A stretch of 36,902 nt of DNA. Origin: CAZTPJ01 sp964614515 (GTDB taxonomy: Bacteria > Planctomycetota > Phycisphaerae > Phycisphaerales > UBA1924). This document shows positions 25,363 to 34,292 of the stretch, piece after piece. Positions within the stretch are counted from its first letter, which is position 1, and each line of letters opens with the position of its first letter. Location of the stretch: positions 1 through 36,902 of the forward strand of contig CAZTPJ010000034.1 of the NCBI GenBank assembly GCA_964614515.1. The letters are read 5' to 3'. The notes beneath the pieces were generated by a model. It worked only from the letters and a program-made list of their open reading frames with translations. It was not told where the DNA came from and did not search any database. Made by a program: the position numbers and the translations under genes.

Positions 25363-25734
25363 ATGAACCTGGGCGCCTTCTCCATCAGTCTCGCCGTCAA
25401 GGACATTCACGCCTCGCGGCGCTTCTACGAAGCCCTCGGGTTCAAGGCCCTCGGCGGGGACATTTCGCAGAACTGGCTGATCCTCAAGAATGGCGAGCAC
25501 ATCATCGGGTTGTTCCAGGGCATGTTCGACAAGAACATGCTCACGTTCAATCCCGGTTGGGACCAGAGCGCCCAGCCCCTCGCGACGTTCACCGATGTCC
25601 GCGAACTCCAGCGACAACTCAAGGCCCAGGGTCTGACGCTTGCGCAGGAGGCCGATCAATCAACCACCGGCCCAGCGCACATCGTGCTCACCGACCCCGA
25701 TGGCAACCCGGTTCTGATCGATCAGCACCGCTGA
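25363..25734 (+). CDS. VOC-superfamily protein
   Basis: The product has 123 residues with a strong AAGGAG RBS 6 nt before the ATG. It has the paired beta-alpha-beta-beta-beta layout of glyoxalase/extradiol-type proteins: ISLAVKDIHASRRFYEALGFK, WLILKNGEHIIGLFQG, and the closing VLTDPDGNPVLIDQHR. The usual first metal-binding His before the LAVKD strand is absent, so it may be non-metal or non-enzymatic. The substrate is unknown. It is transcribed toward the EboD-like gene, with 182 bp between them. Confidence 0.85.
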   Translation: MNLGAFSISLAVKDIHASRRFYEALGFKALGGDISQNWLILKNGEHIIGLFQGMFDKNMLTFNPGWDQSAQPLATFTDVRELQRQLKAQGLTLAQEADQSTTGPAHIVLTDPDGNPVLIDQHR

Positions 25735-25916
25735 ACCGCACCCGTACGCGCCCTGCCGCACTCCGAACGCCGGGGTTTCGCGTGTTCTGCGCGATCCCGC
25801 AGTACCGTTACATTCTCGTGACATACGATTGAGGTGGGGTTGATCGGACCGGCTGGCGGTTCGACAGGAGGGTAGCGGAGGCTTGCTGCGCTGCGGATGC
25901 GCGACGGCCGTCCGCG

Positions 25917-27104
25917 ATGATGATGCACACCACCCACGCCATCGACGCTCCGTTCTCCGTGCATTACACGCACCGGCTTCGCTTTACACGCCGTTGCCTC
26001 CAACCGGGCAACTCGACGCTGGCCGATGTCGTCCTGCCGCGCGGCGATGGCCCAGCGCCCGTGCTGGCGTTCGTCGATTCCGGTGTGGCCGCACACTGGC
26101 CCGCCACGCCCGGCGACTTCGATGCGTACTGCCGGGTCCACGCGAAGCGCATGACGGCCGCGGGCGCTGCGATCACCATCCCTGGCGGCGAGGGCATCAA
26201 GAACGACCCCGCGCACGTCAATCGCATCATCGAGCACATCCGCGATGCGAAGCTCTGCCGCCAGTCCTATGTGCTGGCGATCGGCGGCGGAGCGGTGCTC
26301 GATGCGGTGGGGTATGCCGCGGCCGTGGCGCATCGCGGCATTCGGCTCATTCGCGTGCCGACGACGACGCTCTCGCAGGGGGATTCGGGCGTGGGCGTCA
26401 AGAACGGGATCAACGCGTTCGGGCGAAAGAATTATCAGGGCGTCTTCGCCCCCCCCTGGGCCGTCATCAACGATGAGGCTTTTCTGGCGACGCTCGATCC
26501 GCGCGATCGCCGGGCGGGCCTGAGCGAGGCGGTCAAGGTCGCCCTCGTCAAGGATGCCGCGTTCTTTGAGCAGATCGAGCGCGAGGCGGATCGGCTCGCG
26601 GCGGTGGGGGATATGGGGGATGAGGCCGCGCTGATCCCCATCATCCGCCGTTCCGCCGAACTCCACCTGCGGCACATCACCGATGGCGGCGATCCATTCG
26701 AGATGGTCACGGCCAGGCCGCTCGACTTCGGCCACTGGTCCGCGCATCGTCTGGAACAGTTGACGAACTTCACGCTTCGCCACGGCGAGGCGGTGGCCAT
26801 CGGCCTCGCGCTGGATGTGATGTATTCGACACTCGCGGGGATGTTGCCGCGAACGGACGCGGATCGGATCATTCAATGCTTGCAGCGGCTGGGTTTCACG
26901 CTCACGCATCCGCTGCTGGATGACCCACGCCCGATGCTGACGGGCCTCGAGGAGTTCCGCGAGCACCTCGGCGGGCGACTGACGGTGATGCTGCTTGCGG
27001 CCATCGGGCGCGGCGTGGATGTGCATGACATTGATGCGGCGATGATGACCGCGGCGATGCGCGATCTCACGAATTCAAAGCAGACCGCGCGATCTGCGAC
27101 ATGA
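25917..27104 (+). CDS. EboD-like 3-dehydroquinate synthase homologue
   Basis: The product has 395 residues of the sugar-phosphate cyclase superfamily. The NAD-binding AIGGGAVLDAVGYAAAVAHRGI, VPTTTLSQGDSGVGVKNGINAFGRKN, GLSEAVKVALVKD and the metal-binding His-rich RPLDFGHWSAHRLEQLT and LRHGEAVAIG are all present. This version, with PGGEGIKNDPAHVNRII and the long FAPPWAVINDEAF segment, matches EboD of eustigmatophyte/bacterial ebo clusters better than housekeeping AroB. Its product is unknown. The gene has three ATGs in a row at its start. A small conserved-looking gene follows, and the rest of any cluster would lie beyond the scaffold join. Confidence 0.85.
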   Translation: MMMHTTHAIDAPFSVHYTHRLRFTRRCLQPGNSTLADVVLPRGDGPAPVLAFVDSGVAAHWPATPGDFDAYCRVHAKRMTAAGAAITIPGGEGIKNDPAHVNRIIEHIRDAKLCRQSYVLAIGGGAVLDAVGYAAAVAHRGIRLIRVPTTTLSQGDSGVGVKNGINAFGRKNYQGVFAPPWAVINDEAFLATLDPRDRRAGLSEAVKVALVKDAAFFEQIEREADRLAAVGDMGDEAALIPIIRRSAELHLRHITDGGDPFEMVTARPLDFGHWSAHRLEQLTNFTLRHGEAVAIGLALDVMYSTLAGMLPRTDADRIIQCLQRLGFTLTHPLLDDPRPMLTGLEEFREHLGGRLTVMLLAAIGRGVDVHDIDAAMMTAAMRDLTNSKQTARSAT

Positions 27105-27111
27105 AGAGAAC

Positions 27112-27199
27112 TCACCACAGAGTCGCCGAGGACACAGAGTCAGGGATGAGGTTCGTTCACGATTGGTCTGTCTCGGTGCCCTCTGTGTCTCTGTGGTGA
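27112..27199. repeat. Interrupted inverted repeat between eboD-like gene and its neighbour
   Basis: TCACCACAGAG (27112-27122) pairs with CTCTGTGGTGA (27189-27199), and ACACAGAG (27132-27139) pairs with CTCTGTGT (27181-27188). The arms are continuous on the right and split by 9 bp on the left. The motif resembles short CACAGAG-type dispersed repeats that I recall from planctomycete genomes. Confidence 0.75.
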
Positions 27200-27232
27200 T
27201 ACGCTTTCTCGCCAGATGAACGAGGTGACGCC

Positions 27233-27547
27233 ATGCCGAACACGCCGCTGACCCGCGCCCGAGCCATCGACCTTTATTTCATGGAACACCGCGCGAAGGT
27301 GATCGACATCGCCGCCTTCCTTGATCGCGTGGACCGCGCGGGAAGAGCGGGAAAGTCAAACGACACGGCCGTGCCCCCCCCCGATGACTTCCGCATGAGG
27401 GCCTTCCGCGACGCGCTGTCCATTCTCACCGACGGCAAGCCAGATCGCGCGAAGCGCGTGCTGGAATTCTTGAGCGATCCAACGCCCGACCCCATCGAAC
27501 AAGCCGGCGTCAAAGGCGCGACAGGCGCATGGCCCGGCCGCACGTAA
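27233..27547 (+). CDS. Small uncharacterised protein downstream of the eboD-like gene
   Basis: The product has 104 residues with a good GAGGTGA RBS. It is helical and charged, with no signal or membrane segment: AIDLYFMEHRAKVIDIAAFLDRVDRAG, then DDFRMRAFRDALSILTDGKPDRAKRVLEFLSDPT. I believe such short proteins commonly accompany eboD-like genes, but I cannot name the family. The inverted repeat at 27112-27199 separates it from its neighbour. It is the last intact gene before the composition change. Confidence 0.75.
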   Translation: MPNTPLTRARAIDLYFMEHRAKVIDIAAFLDRVDRAGRAGKSNDTAVPPPDDFRMRAFRDALSILTDGKPDRAKRVLEFLSDPTPDPIEQAGVKGATGAWPGRT

Positions 27548-27592
27548 ACACCACCCCCCATCAGAGCACGACGCGCCAGCGAGTGACTTCTT
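27548..27592. other. Probable scaffold join between two organisms
   Basis: Within these bases, planctomycete-like sequence gives way to sequence with different codon style and gene content, and the incoming dinB gene is cut mid-frame. The exact join cannot be fixed by eye. Confidence 0.65.
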
Positions 27593-27853
27593 CGCGTAGT
27601 CGCCGTACAGGTCGTGCCGGGTCGGCAAGAAGACGGCGTGCGGTGCGAGCTCGAACGCGCGTTTGAGCGACATGCCCGAGCGCACGCCGAATGCGCGCAC
27701 CTCGTAGCTCGCGGCCGTCACCACGCCGCGCTGTCCGGCGCGACCACCCACCACCACCGGCTGGCGCGAGAGGCTCGGATCGAGCAGCCGCTCCACGGAC
27801 ACGAAGAACGTATCCAGATCGAGGCAGCAGATGCGCGGCGACGGGAGCGCCAT
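27587..27853 (-). CDS. dinB: DNA polymerase IV, N-terminal fragment only
   Basis: About 89 residues of a Y-family polymerase remain: ICCLDLDTFFVSVERLLDPSL with the first catalytic Asp residues, RQPVVVGGRAGQRGVVTAASYEVRAFGVRSGMSL, then HDLYGDYAKK. The frame then runs into unrelated sequence (SLAGASCSDGG and beyond), and the second catalytic motif (SIDE) is missing. An intact enzyme has ~350-400 residues. The break coincides with the change of sequence style, so truncation by a false join is more likely than a biological deletion. Confidence 0.85.
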
Positions 27854-27887
27854 CGGCTCCGATCTTACGCCGCTCGCGCTGGAGGGC

Positions 27888-28567
27888 TCAGGGCGGTTGG
27901 GCGCAGCTGGCGTTCAGCGCAGCGCCGAGGAGCGGCAGGAGCAGGTTGCGGCCGAGATCGATGCCGAAACCGGCGGCCCAAGACTCGCCGCGAGCGCCGA
28001 GCCAGTCGTAGCGTGCGAGACCCCAGAAGTTGATGCCGCTCAATACGTAGGTCCGGAGGGCGCCGTGCCGGCAGGTGATGGCTTCTTCGATCGCTTGATG
28101 AAACGGCCACAGCTCGGCGCGACCCGCGATCCCGAAACCGCTGAGTGAGCTCTCGTCGTCGTGGGTCTGCCAGAGCGGCGCTGGCACGGCTGACATCACC
28201 AGCGCGGGCGAGCCGCGCCCGGAGCCCAAGAGCAGGCTCGGCCCGATTCCCGTCGCCAGGAATGCTCGATTCCCCGGCAGGTCGTCACGCGCGCGCTGGG
28301 CGTCCATGCCGAAAACGAGCCCGAGCATCGCTTGATCAGAGACCGGCCANNNNNNNNNNAGAACAGGTGATCCTCGAAGCTCAGCGACAGCACGGGCGCG
28401 TCGAACAGCTGGCTGTGGCCCCAGCCGATCCTGAGCGGGCTCAGAAAATCGAGGCTGAGCTCGACGGGCAGCGTGGGCTCGTTCGTGAAGCTTTGCTGCG
28501 CAGAGAGCGGTCGCGCCACCAGGAGCAAAGCGAGCAGCGATAGGGCCCAGGCTCGAGCGGGCGTCAT
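27888..28567 (-). CDS. Uncharacterised exported protein, broken by an assembly gap
   Basis: The reading frame starts at 28567 with a signal peptide (RAWALSLLALLLVARPLSA, then QQS). It continues to the N gap and resumes in another frame to the stop at 27888. Segments include LSLDFLSPLRIGWGHSQLF before the gap and AFLATGIGPSLLLGSGRG, LSGINFWGLARYDWLGARG and GFGIDLGRNLLLPLLGAAL after it. Alternating hydrophobic strands with terminal aromatic residues would suit an outer-membrane or periplasmic beta protein. The frame change is explained if the true gap length is 2 modulo 3 and not the 10 Ns shown. Confidence 0.7.
28350..28359. other. Assembly gap (10 Ns)
   Basis: Ten undetermined bases inside a coding region. 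The reading frames on each side agree only if the true length is 2 modulo 3. Confidence 0.98.
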
Positions 28568-28618
28568 CGTTCGAACGGCTGATATGCCGCCCGCTTGCCG
28601 GACCTTCCCGCGCCCGGC

Positions 28619-29791
28619 TCAGTCTTCCAGCGTGGAGTTGTTGATCTCGATCTGCGTGTCGTCGTGCATCGAGATTCCGGGCTGGGCGTACCAGGAGCCG
28701 CCGTGGTTGTCGCGGATGGTGGAGTCGTTGATCACGATGTTTCCGCTGTGATCGTTGGACACGAAGAAGCTCGCGGCGCCGTGCGCATTGACGTGGTTCT
28801 GCTCGATCAGGGTGCCGCAGATCGACAGCGTCATGGTGTTGCCGTCGTTGTAGATCGCGCCACCGCTGCCGCCGCCCGGCGTGCCCGGTTGCGCGGGGTT
28901 GGCGCCGTTGCCGACCGCGTGGTTGTGGCTGAACAAGCTGTTCACGATCGTCCAGGAGACGCCGATGCTGCTGATGCCGCCACCGTTCGAGCAGTAACCG
29001 CCGTAGCCGTCCGCGCCACCGAAGGTCGAACGCACGACGTACACCGGACGATCTTCGAACTGGTCGAACACCCGCACGGCCGCGCCGCCCACGTCCGGCC
29101 CCACGTCGTCGCAGACGTTGCCGAAAAAGCGGCTGTCCACGATCTCGAGCCGCCCGCCACGCGCGAAGATCGCGCCGCCGCCGTCGTCCAGGCCCTTGGC
29201 GTTGCCGTCCACGAACGTGAGATTCTGGATCGTGAGCTGCGGATGATCCTGGTCGTCGCAATGCGACGTGGTCCACACCTGATCCTCGTCACACGTGTTC
29301 ATGTAGAGGATGCGGTGCTTGCCGGCGCCGCTCAGGATCACCTTGCCGCCGCCGTCGATCACGATCTTGGGCCCGGTGTCGTTGAAGATCTTGGCCGTCT
29401 CCTGCATCTCGATCACGACCGGATCGGGCCCGCAGTCGAACGTGATGATGCCGCCTTGAGCCACGGCCGCGACCACCTCGTCGGAGGTGCAGCTCTCGGG
29501 CGTGCCGTTGCCGATCACGCGATCGGGGCTCGACGTGTCTTCGGGCTCGGCATCCGCGGGCAGCGGCAAGCTGCAGTCGCCGTCGACCCAACCCGCGGGC
29601 GGACCCTTCAGCGGATCTTCGCTGCCACCACCGCTGCCGCTCGAACCACTCGAGCCACTGGACCCACTCGAGCCGCTCGAACCGCTCGAACCGCTCGAGC
29701 CGCCGTCACCACCGCCGCCCGAGTCGTCCGAGCCACAACCCACCACGACCATGGAGCACGAGAGCACCATCGCACCAACCAAGCGCCGCAT
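28619..29791 (-). CDS. Lipoprotein with Ser-Gly linker and right-handed beta-helix
   Basis: The product has 390 residues from the ATG at 29791, which has GAGGTG 5 nt upstream. A lipobox (VVVGC) gives an acylated Cys, followed by an SSG tripeptide linker. The body is a parallel beta-helix with IVIDGGGKVILSGAGKHRILY, LTIQNLTFVDGNAKG, GGAIFARGGRLEIVDSRFFGN, GGAIYNDGNTMTLSICGTLI and NIVINDSTIRDN. This architecture is common on the surface of myxobacteria and relatives. Function is unknown; adhesion or polysaccharide binding is possible. Confidence 0.85.
   Translation of the reverse strand: MRRLVGAMVLSCSMVVVGCGSDDSGGGGDGGSSGSSGSSGSSGSSGSSGSSGSGGGSEDPLKGPPAGWVDGDCSLPLPADAEPEDTSSPDRVIGNGTPESCTSDEVVAAVAQGGIITFDCGPDPVVIEMQETAKIFNDTGPKIVIDGGGKVILSGAGKHRILYMNTCDEDQVWTTSHCDDQDHPQLTIQNLTFVDGNAKGLDDGGGAIFARGGRLEIVDSRFFGNVCDDVGPDVGGAAVRVFDQFEDRPVYVVRSTFGGADGYGGYCSNGGGISSIGVSWTIVNSLFSHNHAVGNGANPAQPGTPGGGSGGAIYNDGNTMTLSICGTLIEQNHVNAHGAASFFVSNDHSGNIVINDSTIRDNHGGSWYAQPGISMHDDTQIEINNSTLED
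29637..29703. repeat. 9-bp repeats encoding the Ser-Ser-Gly linker
   Basis: About seven imperfect 9-bp units (types CTCGAACCA/CTCGAACCG/CTCGAGCCG) encode SSG repeats next to the lipoprotein anchor. Such arrays are prone to slippage in length. Confidence 0.75.
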
Positions 29792-29869
29792 CGTCACACC
29801 TCGCCTCGTTCATGATCTCACGGGCGGCCCGGCCTGACAAATCGGCGGAAATACCGAGCCGAACGCGAG

Positions 29870-32254
29870 TCACTCGATCACGATCCGCTCGGCCGCGCTC
29901 ACGAACAGCACGTCTTTGAGCTGGGGGTCGCGCGTGAACGTCTCGGCGCCGCGCTCCTGCAAGCGTTCTTGCGTGAAGCCCATCACGACCAGATCCGCGT
30001 CGCTGCTCAGCTTGTGCACCAGCGCGTGATAGGCGTCGGCGTCTTCGACCGACAGGAAACGCACGTTGCGCGCGGTCACGGGAATGCGCCCCGCCGAGAT
30101 CATCTCGAGCAGCCGCGAGCGTTCCTGAGCCAGCTCGTTGCGTGGGAAAGCCGCGTAGATGCTGATCTCGGCGTGGTGCCAGTCGGGATGGCCGAGCAGG
30201 ATGTACGCGAGCAGCAACATCAAGGTGGCGTTTTCGTGATCGCGCCAGGTGAGCCAGATGTGCACGCGCCGGCGCGCGCCGAAGAAGTGATCGCCGTGCC
30301 GCAGCACGAGCAGATTCTTCTGGGTGTTCACGCAGAACTTCGCAGCATCCGCGATCTGCTCCATCACCGTGTTCGGATCGTGCACGGACGCTTCGAACAG
30401 CACGGTGTTGTTCTCCATGCCCGAGACGCCCGGAACCTGCAGCGTCTGCCCGAGCGCGGAGCGCAGAGACGGGCTGACGATCGTGTCCACGTAGACCCCG
30501 CGGAACGGCGCCGCCATCTCCACGAGCTGATGCTTGACCTCTCGACTCGCCTGATACGACTTCGAGTCGAGCATGCCTTGCATGTAGTGCAGGTACGTGC
30601 CGAAGCCGTAACGGTGGCAAAGCCAGCTCAAGAACTGCAACGGCGCGCGCCGGTCGAACGTGCGATCGTTGACCATGATCACGCTCGGCCGCCAACCGCC
30701 GGGCGTGCCGCGCCGCAGCGTGCGTTGCAGCCGGATCTGCATGAAGCGCGTGGCCTGATTCATCACGCCTTGCACCATCGCGGCCAGGTCGTCGCGCCCC
30801 GCGCCCTGACCGAGCCGCGCCAGCCGGTACAGACCCACCATCGCGAGCAGCGAGATGACCGCGTACAGCGGGTCCATCTGGAACATCATCAGCAAGCAGA
30901 TCGCCGCACCGAACAGGCTGATGTACCACTTGGAGCGGAAGCTCGGCCGGTAGCTCGGGTTGGCCGCGAAGTGCTCGAGGAAGCTGATCGCGCAGATCGC
31001 GCCGTACGTCACCATGAAGAACATGGAGATCATGCGCGCCACGAAGTCGACGTTGCCGAGCGCCACCACCACCATCGCCAGCGCCGACGTGATCAGCGTG
31101 GCGTTGCGCGGCTCGTTGCTGGCTCCCGTACCGGCCGCCAGAAATGAGTTCGCCTTCACCGAGGGGAAGCAGCGATCGCGCGCCAGCGCCTGGAGCGTGC
31201 GCGGAGCGATCAACACGCAGCCGATCGCGCTCGACAGGGTCGCGCAGCCGAGCCCGATCGGGATGATCGGACCCCAGATCGCGATCCGCGACATGATCAG
31301 CTGATCGTTCGCGAGCTCGTCCACCGGCGCCGAAATCGCGAGCTTGACCACCAGCGCCACGTAAACGATGCCGCCGATCGCGGTCGCGGTCAGCGTGCCC
31401 AGCGGAATGCTCTTGCGCGGATTCTTCAGGTCGCCGGACAGCCCCACGCCGGCGGTCATGCCCGTGAACGCCGGAAAACAGATCGCGAACACCACGAAGA
31501 ACGGATCGGCGCCCGCCACCGTGCGCGTCAGCGGCAGCGTGGACTCCGCGTTCGGCAGCGCCTTGCCCGCGAAGAACATCACGATCGCGATGCCCATCAC
31601 CGCGCCCACGATCGCCAGCGCCTTGATCCCGAGGTCCGCCCCCTTGAACAGCATGACCACGAGCATCAGCAGCGTGGCGGGCACGCTCACCATGCGCGGG
31701 TCGAACTCGATCCCGAGGTACTGCGGCGCCAGGTGAGCGAGCGGCCGGAACGCCTCCGCGAATGCGATCATGTAGAACGAAACGCTGATCGCCTGCGACA
31801 GGTAGAGCGACACCCCGATCGCGCTGCCGATCGTGGTCCCGAACGAACGCGAGATGATGTAGTACTCGCCGCCGCCTTCCACGCGCCGATTGGTCGCGAT
31901 CTCGGACAGCGCCAGCGCCGTGGGCACCGTCACCAGGTGCCCGAGCAACACGATCGCGAGCGCCCCCAGCAGCCCGACGTGTCCCACTGCGTAGCCGAAA
32001 CGCAGGAACATGATCGCGCCGAGGATCGTGTTGATCGCGGCCAGAAAGACCGGCAGCGTGCCGAACCCGTGCCCGCCGCTGGGCGTCGGGGTCGTCTCGT
32101 TCGCCGCGGCCGCCGGAGCGAACTGCGCGCCGTCCGGCCCCGGAGCGTGGCTCGTGCGCTCGAAGCGCGAAACGTCCAGCGAAGGCCGCCCGAGCTCACC
32201 CGCCTCACCCGGTTCGGGCGGCGACGAGGCGGAAGGCGAGAAAGAACCGCCCAT
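29870..32254 (-). CDS. Cation-chloride-cotransporter-like APC permease
   Basis: The product has 794 residues. A Pro/Ser-rich N terminus (~1-65) precedes about 12 transmembrane helices (~70-500), beginning LPVFLAAINTILGAIMFLRFGYAVGHVG as in SLC12-type transporters. GGGEYYIISRSFG and FPAFTGMTAGVGLSGDLKNPRKSIPLGT are diagnostic. The C-terminal cytoplasmic part (~500-794) has the SVIMVNDRTFDRRAPLQFLSWL and TQKNLLVLRHGDHFF segments seen in bacterial members. It probably moves K+, Na+ or Cl-, or amino acids; the substrate cannot be read from sequence. It starts with an AGGA 10 nt before the ATG. Confidence 0.88.
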   Translation of the reverse strand: MGGSFSPSASSPPEPGEAGELGRPSLDVSRFERTSHAPGPDGAQFAPAAAANETTPTPSGGHGFGTLPVFLAAINTILGAIMFLRFGYAVGHVGLLGALAIVLLGHLVTVPTALALSEIATNRRVEGGGEYYIISRSFGTTIGSAIGVSLYLSQAISVSFYMIAFAEAFRPLAHLAPQYLGIEFDPRMVSVPATLLMLVVMLFKGADLGIKALAIVGAVMGIAIVMFFAGKALPNAESTLPLTRTVAGADPFFVVFAICFPAFTGMTAGVGLSGDLKNPRKSIPLGTLTATAIGGIVYVALVVKLAISAPVDELANDQLIMSRIAIWGPIIPIGLGCATLSSAIGCVLIAPRTLQALARDRCFPSVKANSFLAAGTGASNEPRNATLITSALAMVVVALGNVDFVARMISMFFMVTYGAICAISFLEHFAANPSYRPSFRSKWYISLFGAAICLLMMFQMDPLYAVISLLAMVGLYRLARLGQGAGRDDLAAMVQGVMNQATRFMQIRLQRTLRRGTPGGWRPSVIMVNDRTFDRRAPLQFLSWLCHRYGFGTYLHYMQGMLDSKSYQASREVKHQLVEMAAPFRGVYVDTIVSPSLRSALGQTLQVPGVSGMENNTVLFEASVHDPNTVMEQIADAAKFCVNTQKNLLVLRHGDHFFGARRRVHIWLTWRDHENATLMLLLAYILLGHPDWHHAEISIYAAFPRNELAQERSRLLEMISAGRIPVTARNVRFLSVEDADAYHALVHKLSSDADLVVMGFTQERLQERGAETFTRDPQLKDVLFVSAAERIVIE

Positions 32255-32319
32255 CGTCGAAACATCCTTTCACGAAATCGACGCGACACCAACCGCGACA
32301 GCGGCGACCAGCCACTGTG

Positions 32320-32625
32320 CTAAAGATCAGGGCAGCGATCGATCACGAAGTTTCCGCCGATCGAAAACCCGGGCTCGTCTTCGCGCACGAGCGACAGACC
32401 TCCCGTGACCTGCGCGTCGTCGACGCTGTCCACGCGCACGCGTCCCGTGAACGAGACGTAGATCGTGGTCTTCGCGGTCTCGTCCTGAGCGACGAACGCA
32501 CCCGGAAGATCGACGCTCACGTCGTATTCGCCCGGGGTGATCGGCACCAACACGTGCGCGTACGGCATCGTGAGCCCTGGGTCGCACTGCGCGGCCGCTT
32601 CCGGCTGAAAGGTCGCGAACAAAGC
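32320..32625 (-). pseudogene. C-terminal part of a lipoprotein gene split by IS66
   Basis: This frame of 101 residues (ALFATFQPEAAAQCDPGLTM and onward, ending VIDRCPDL) has no start of its own. Joined to 34968-35150 after removal of the IS and one target-site copy, it continues in frame. The intact product would be 162 residues, with a pattern I associate with small myxobacterial lipoproteins (an SGTIANQPW-like opening and a VTGGLSL-type late segment). Confidence 0.85.
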
Positions 32626-32656
32626 GTCGTCCCGTAACCGTCTCCATTCGGACGCC
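32626..32656. repeat. Left target-site copy and terminal inverted repeat of IS66
   Basis: The target copy GTCGTCCC lies at 32626-32633. It is followed by the 23-bp terminal repeat GTAACCGTC...GGACGCC at 32634-32656, which matches the right end at 17 of 23 positions. Confidence 0.92.
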
Positions 32657-32738
32657 CTGGAAAAACGTCGCGTAAGCGCGCATCGTGCGGCACCGCGCGA
32701 TGCGGGTGACGTCTACGAAAATCGTGCCCAGCGGGCGC

Positions 32739-34220
32739 TCAGCGCGCGGCTGCGGAAGATGCCGCGGTCGCCAAGTCTGGCGGTTTCCACCGGTGCGGCA
32801 GCAGTTCGTGGATCCTATTGGCCGGGTGCGTCTGGATCCGGGTGAGGACGTCGGTCAGGTACGCGATGGGGTTGACGCCGTTCTTCTCGCACGACGCCAC
32901 GAGCGTGTAGAGCACCGCGTGGTCCTCCCCGGACTCCTTGTGACCCACGAAGAGGTAGTTCGAGCGTCCCACCGCGATGCGCCGCAGCCCGGCCTCGGCT
33001 GGGTTGTTGTCCGGCGGGATCGTCGCGTACCGAAGGAAGCAGCCCAGCGCTCGGAAGTTCCGGAGGAGATAGCGGATCGCCTTCGCGATTCCGGAGCGCG
33101 GCTCGAAGTTGTGGCGGTAACGACGACCCCAGCGCAGAAGTTTCGCAAACAGCGGGCGCGAGCGAGCCTTGCGGAGCAAGAGGTGCGCGTCCGTGCCGGC
33201 GATTCCGGCGTCCTTCGCTTCGCGCTCGACGGCGTAGATCTCACCGATGAGGTCGAGCGCTTCCTTTGCCTCGGGGTGCTCGCTGTTCTCGAAGATCTTC
33301 CGACGTGCGTGCGCGAGGCAGCCGGCGCGAGTTCGCTTGCCGGGTTTCGTAATCGCGTTGTACCCGGTGTGCTGATCGACGACGAGACGGCCCTGCGAGT
33401 TGCCGAGCACGCGCTTCGGTGTGTCGCCGCTGCGATCCGTGGCGTAGCAATACACGATGAGCTCCGGCGTCACGAAGTCCCACATGTACGCCTTCTTCTC
33501 GATGTCGATCTGCCGGATGCTCGTCTCGTCCGCGTGGACATCGGTCGCCTCTGGCACGAGTGCGAGCGCCGCATTGTAGAGCGGCTCGAGCTCGCGGGCT
33601 CCGCGATGGAAGAGGCTGCACATCGTACTCCTCGACATCGGGATGCCGACGGTTCGGTACTCCTTCTCGAGTCGGTACTGCGGCATCGAGCTCGAGCACT
33701 TCGCGACGGCGAGATGCGCGATGAAGCTAGGCGCATAGCGCGTCTTTTCCCCGACGCGATCAGGCGCTGGCGCCGTGACGATGTAACCGCAACGGCACGC
33801 CAGCGTCTGCCGCTGGAAAATGCGCCTGCGGAAATAGCCGGGGACGTACTCGTACACCGTCGAGGGCTTGCCGAAGCCGACATTTCGGATCTTGTCGTCG
33901 CCGCCGCACGTCGGGCAGTGACACGCGTCGGGCGGTACAGGCACCGGAATGATCTCGGTCTCGAGCTTCGTGTTCCGGATCTCGACCGCTTCGCGCCGCT
34001 TCCTCTCGGTCTCCTTCGGATCGCTCTTCGGCGCCAACGCCGGCGGCATCTTCGGGCGTCGGCGGCGCTCGCTCCGGTGCCCTTTGTTCCGCTTCGACAG
34101 CTCTTCGAGCTTTGCCGTCACGACCGCGAGTTGCTCGGTGAGCTCGTCGAGCTTCGCCGCTTGGGCGACAGAGTATGCCTTCCAGCCGCAGTCGTGTTCG
34201 TCGTCGGGAGGCGGGACCAA
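32739..34220 (-). CDS. tnpC: IS66-family transposase TnpC
   Basis: The product has about 493 residues. A coiled-coil N terminus (KLDELTEQLAVVTAKLEEL) is followed by a zinc-ribbon CHCPTCGG with a second CRCGY pair. The DDE catalytic core has DVHADETSIRQ, LVVDQHTGYN and the Glu in NNPAEAGLRRIAVGRSNYLF. The gene appears to start at a TTG (34220), because no in-frame ATG lies nearby and a stop is two codons upstream. It carries out DNA cleavage and strand transfer of the element. Confidence 0.95.
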   Translation of the reverse strand: MVPPPDDEHDCGWKAYSVAQAAKLDELTEQLAVVTAKLEELSKRNKGHRSERRRRPKMPPALAPKSDPKETERKRREAVEIRNTKLETEIIPVPVPPDACHCPTCGGDDKIRNVGFGKPSTVYEYVPGYFRRRIFQRQTLACRCGYIVTAPAPDRVGEKTRYAPSFIAHLAVAKCSSSMPQYRLEKEYRTVGIPMSRSTMCSLFHRGARELEPLYNAALALVPEATDVHADETSIRQIDIEKKAYMWDFVTPELIVYCYATDRSGDTPKRVLGNSQGRLVVDQHTGYNAITKPGKRTRAGCLAHARRKIFENSEHPEAKEALDLIGEIYAVEREAKDAGIAGTDAHLLLRKARSRPLFAKLLRWGRRYRHNFEPRSGIAKAIRYLLRNFRALGCFLRYATIPPDNNPAEAGLRRIAVGRSNYLFVGHKESGEDHAVLYTLVASCEKNGVNPIAYLTDVLTRIQTHPANRIHELLPHRWKPPDLATAASSAAAR

Positions 34221-34292
34221 CGCCTACGTTTGATCAGACTTCGGGCGCCGTGTCGATCCCCTTCACGGAAGCGATCGAAATCGCTTTGTTTC

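Noticed and set aside
25722..27026. Minus-strand ORF of 434 codons opposite the EboD-like gene
   Set aside because: Arg/His-rich shadow of a well-supported enzyme gene on the other strand.
32640..32738. Host gene fragment with a frameshift (frame reading GTIFVDVTRI)
   Set aside because: The terminal repeat and target duplication show that this stretch is inside the IS66 end. The host frame joins exactly without any frameshift.
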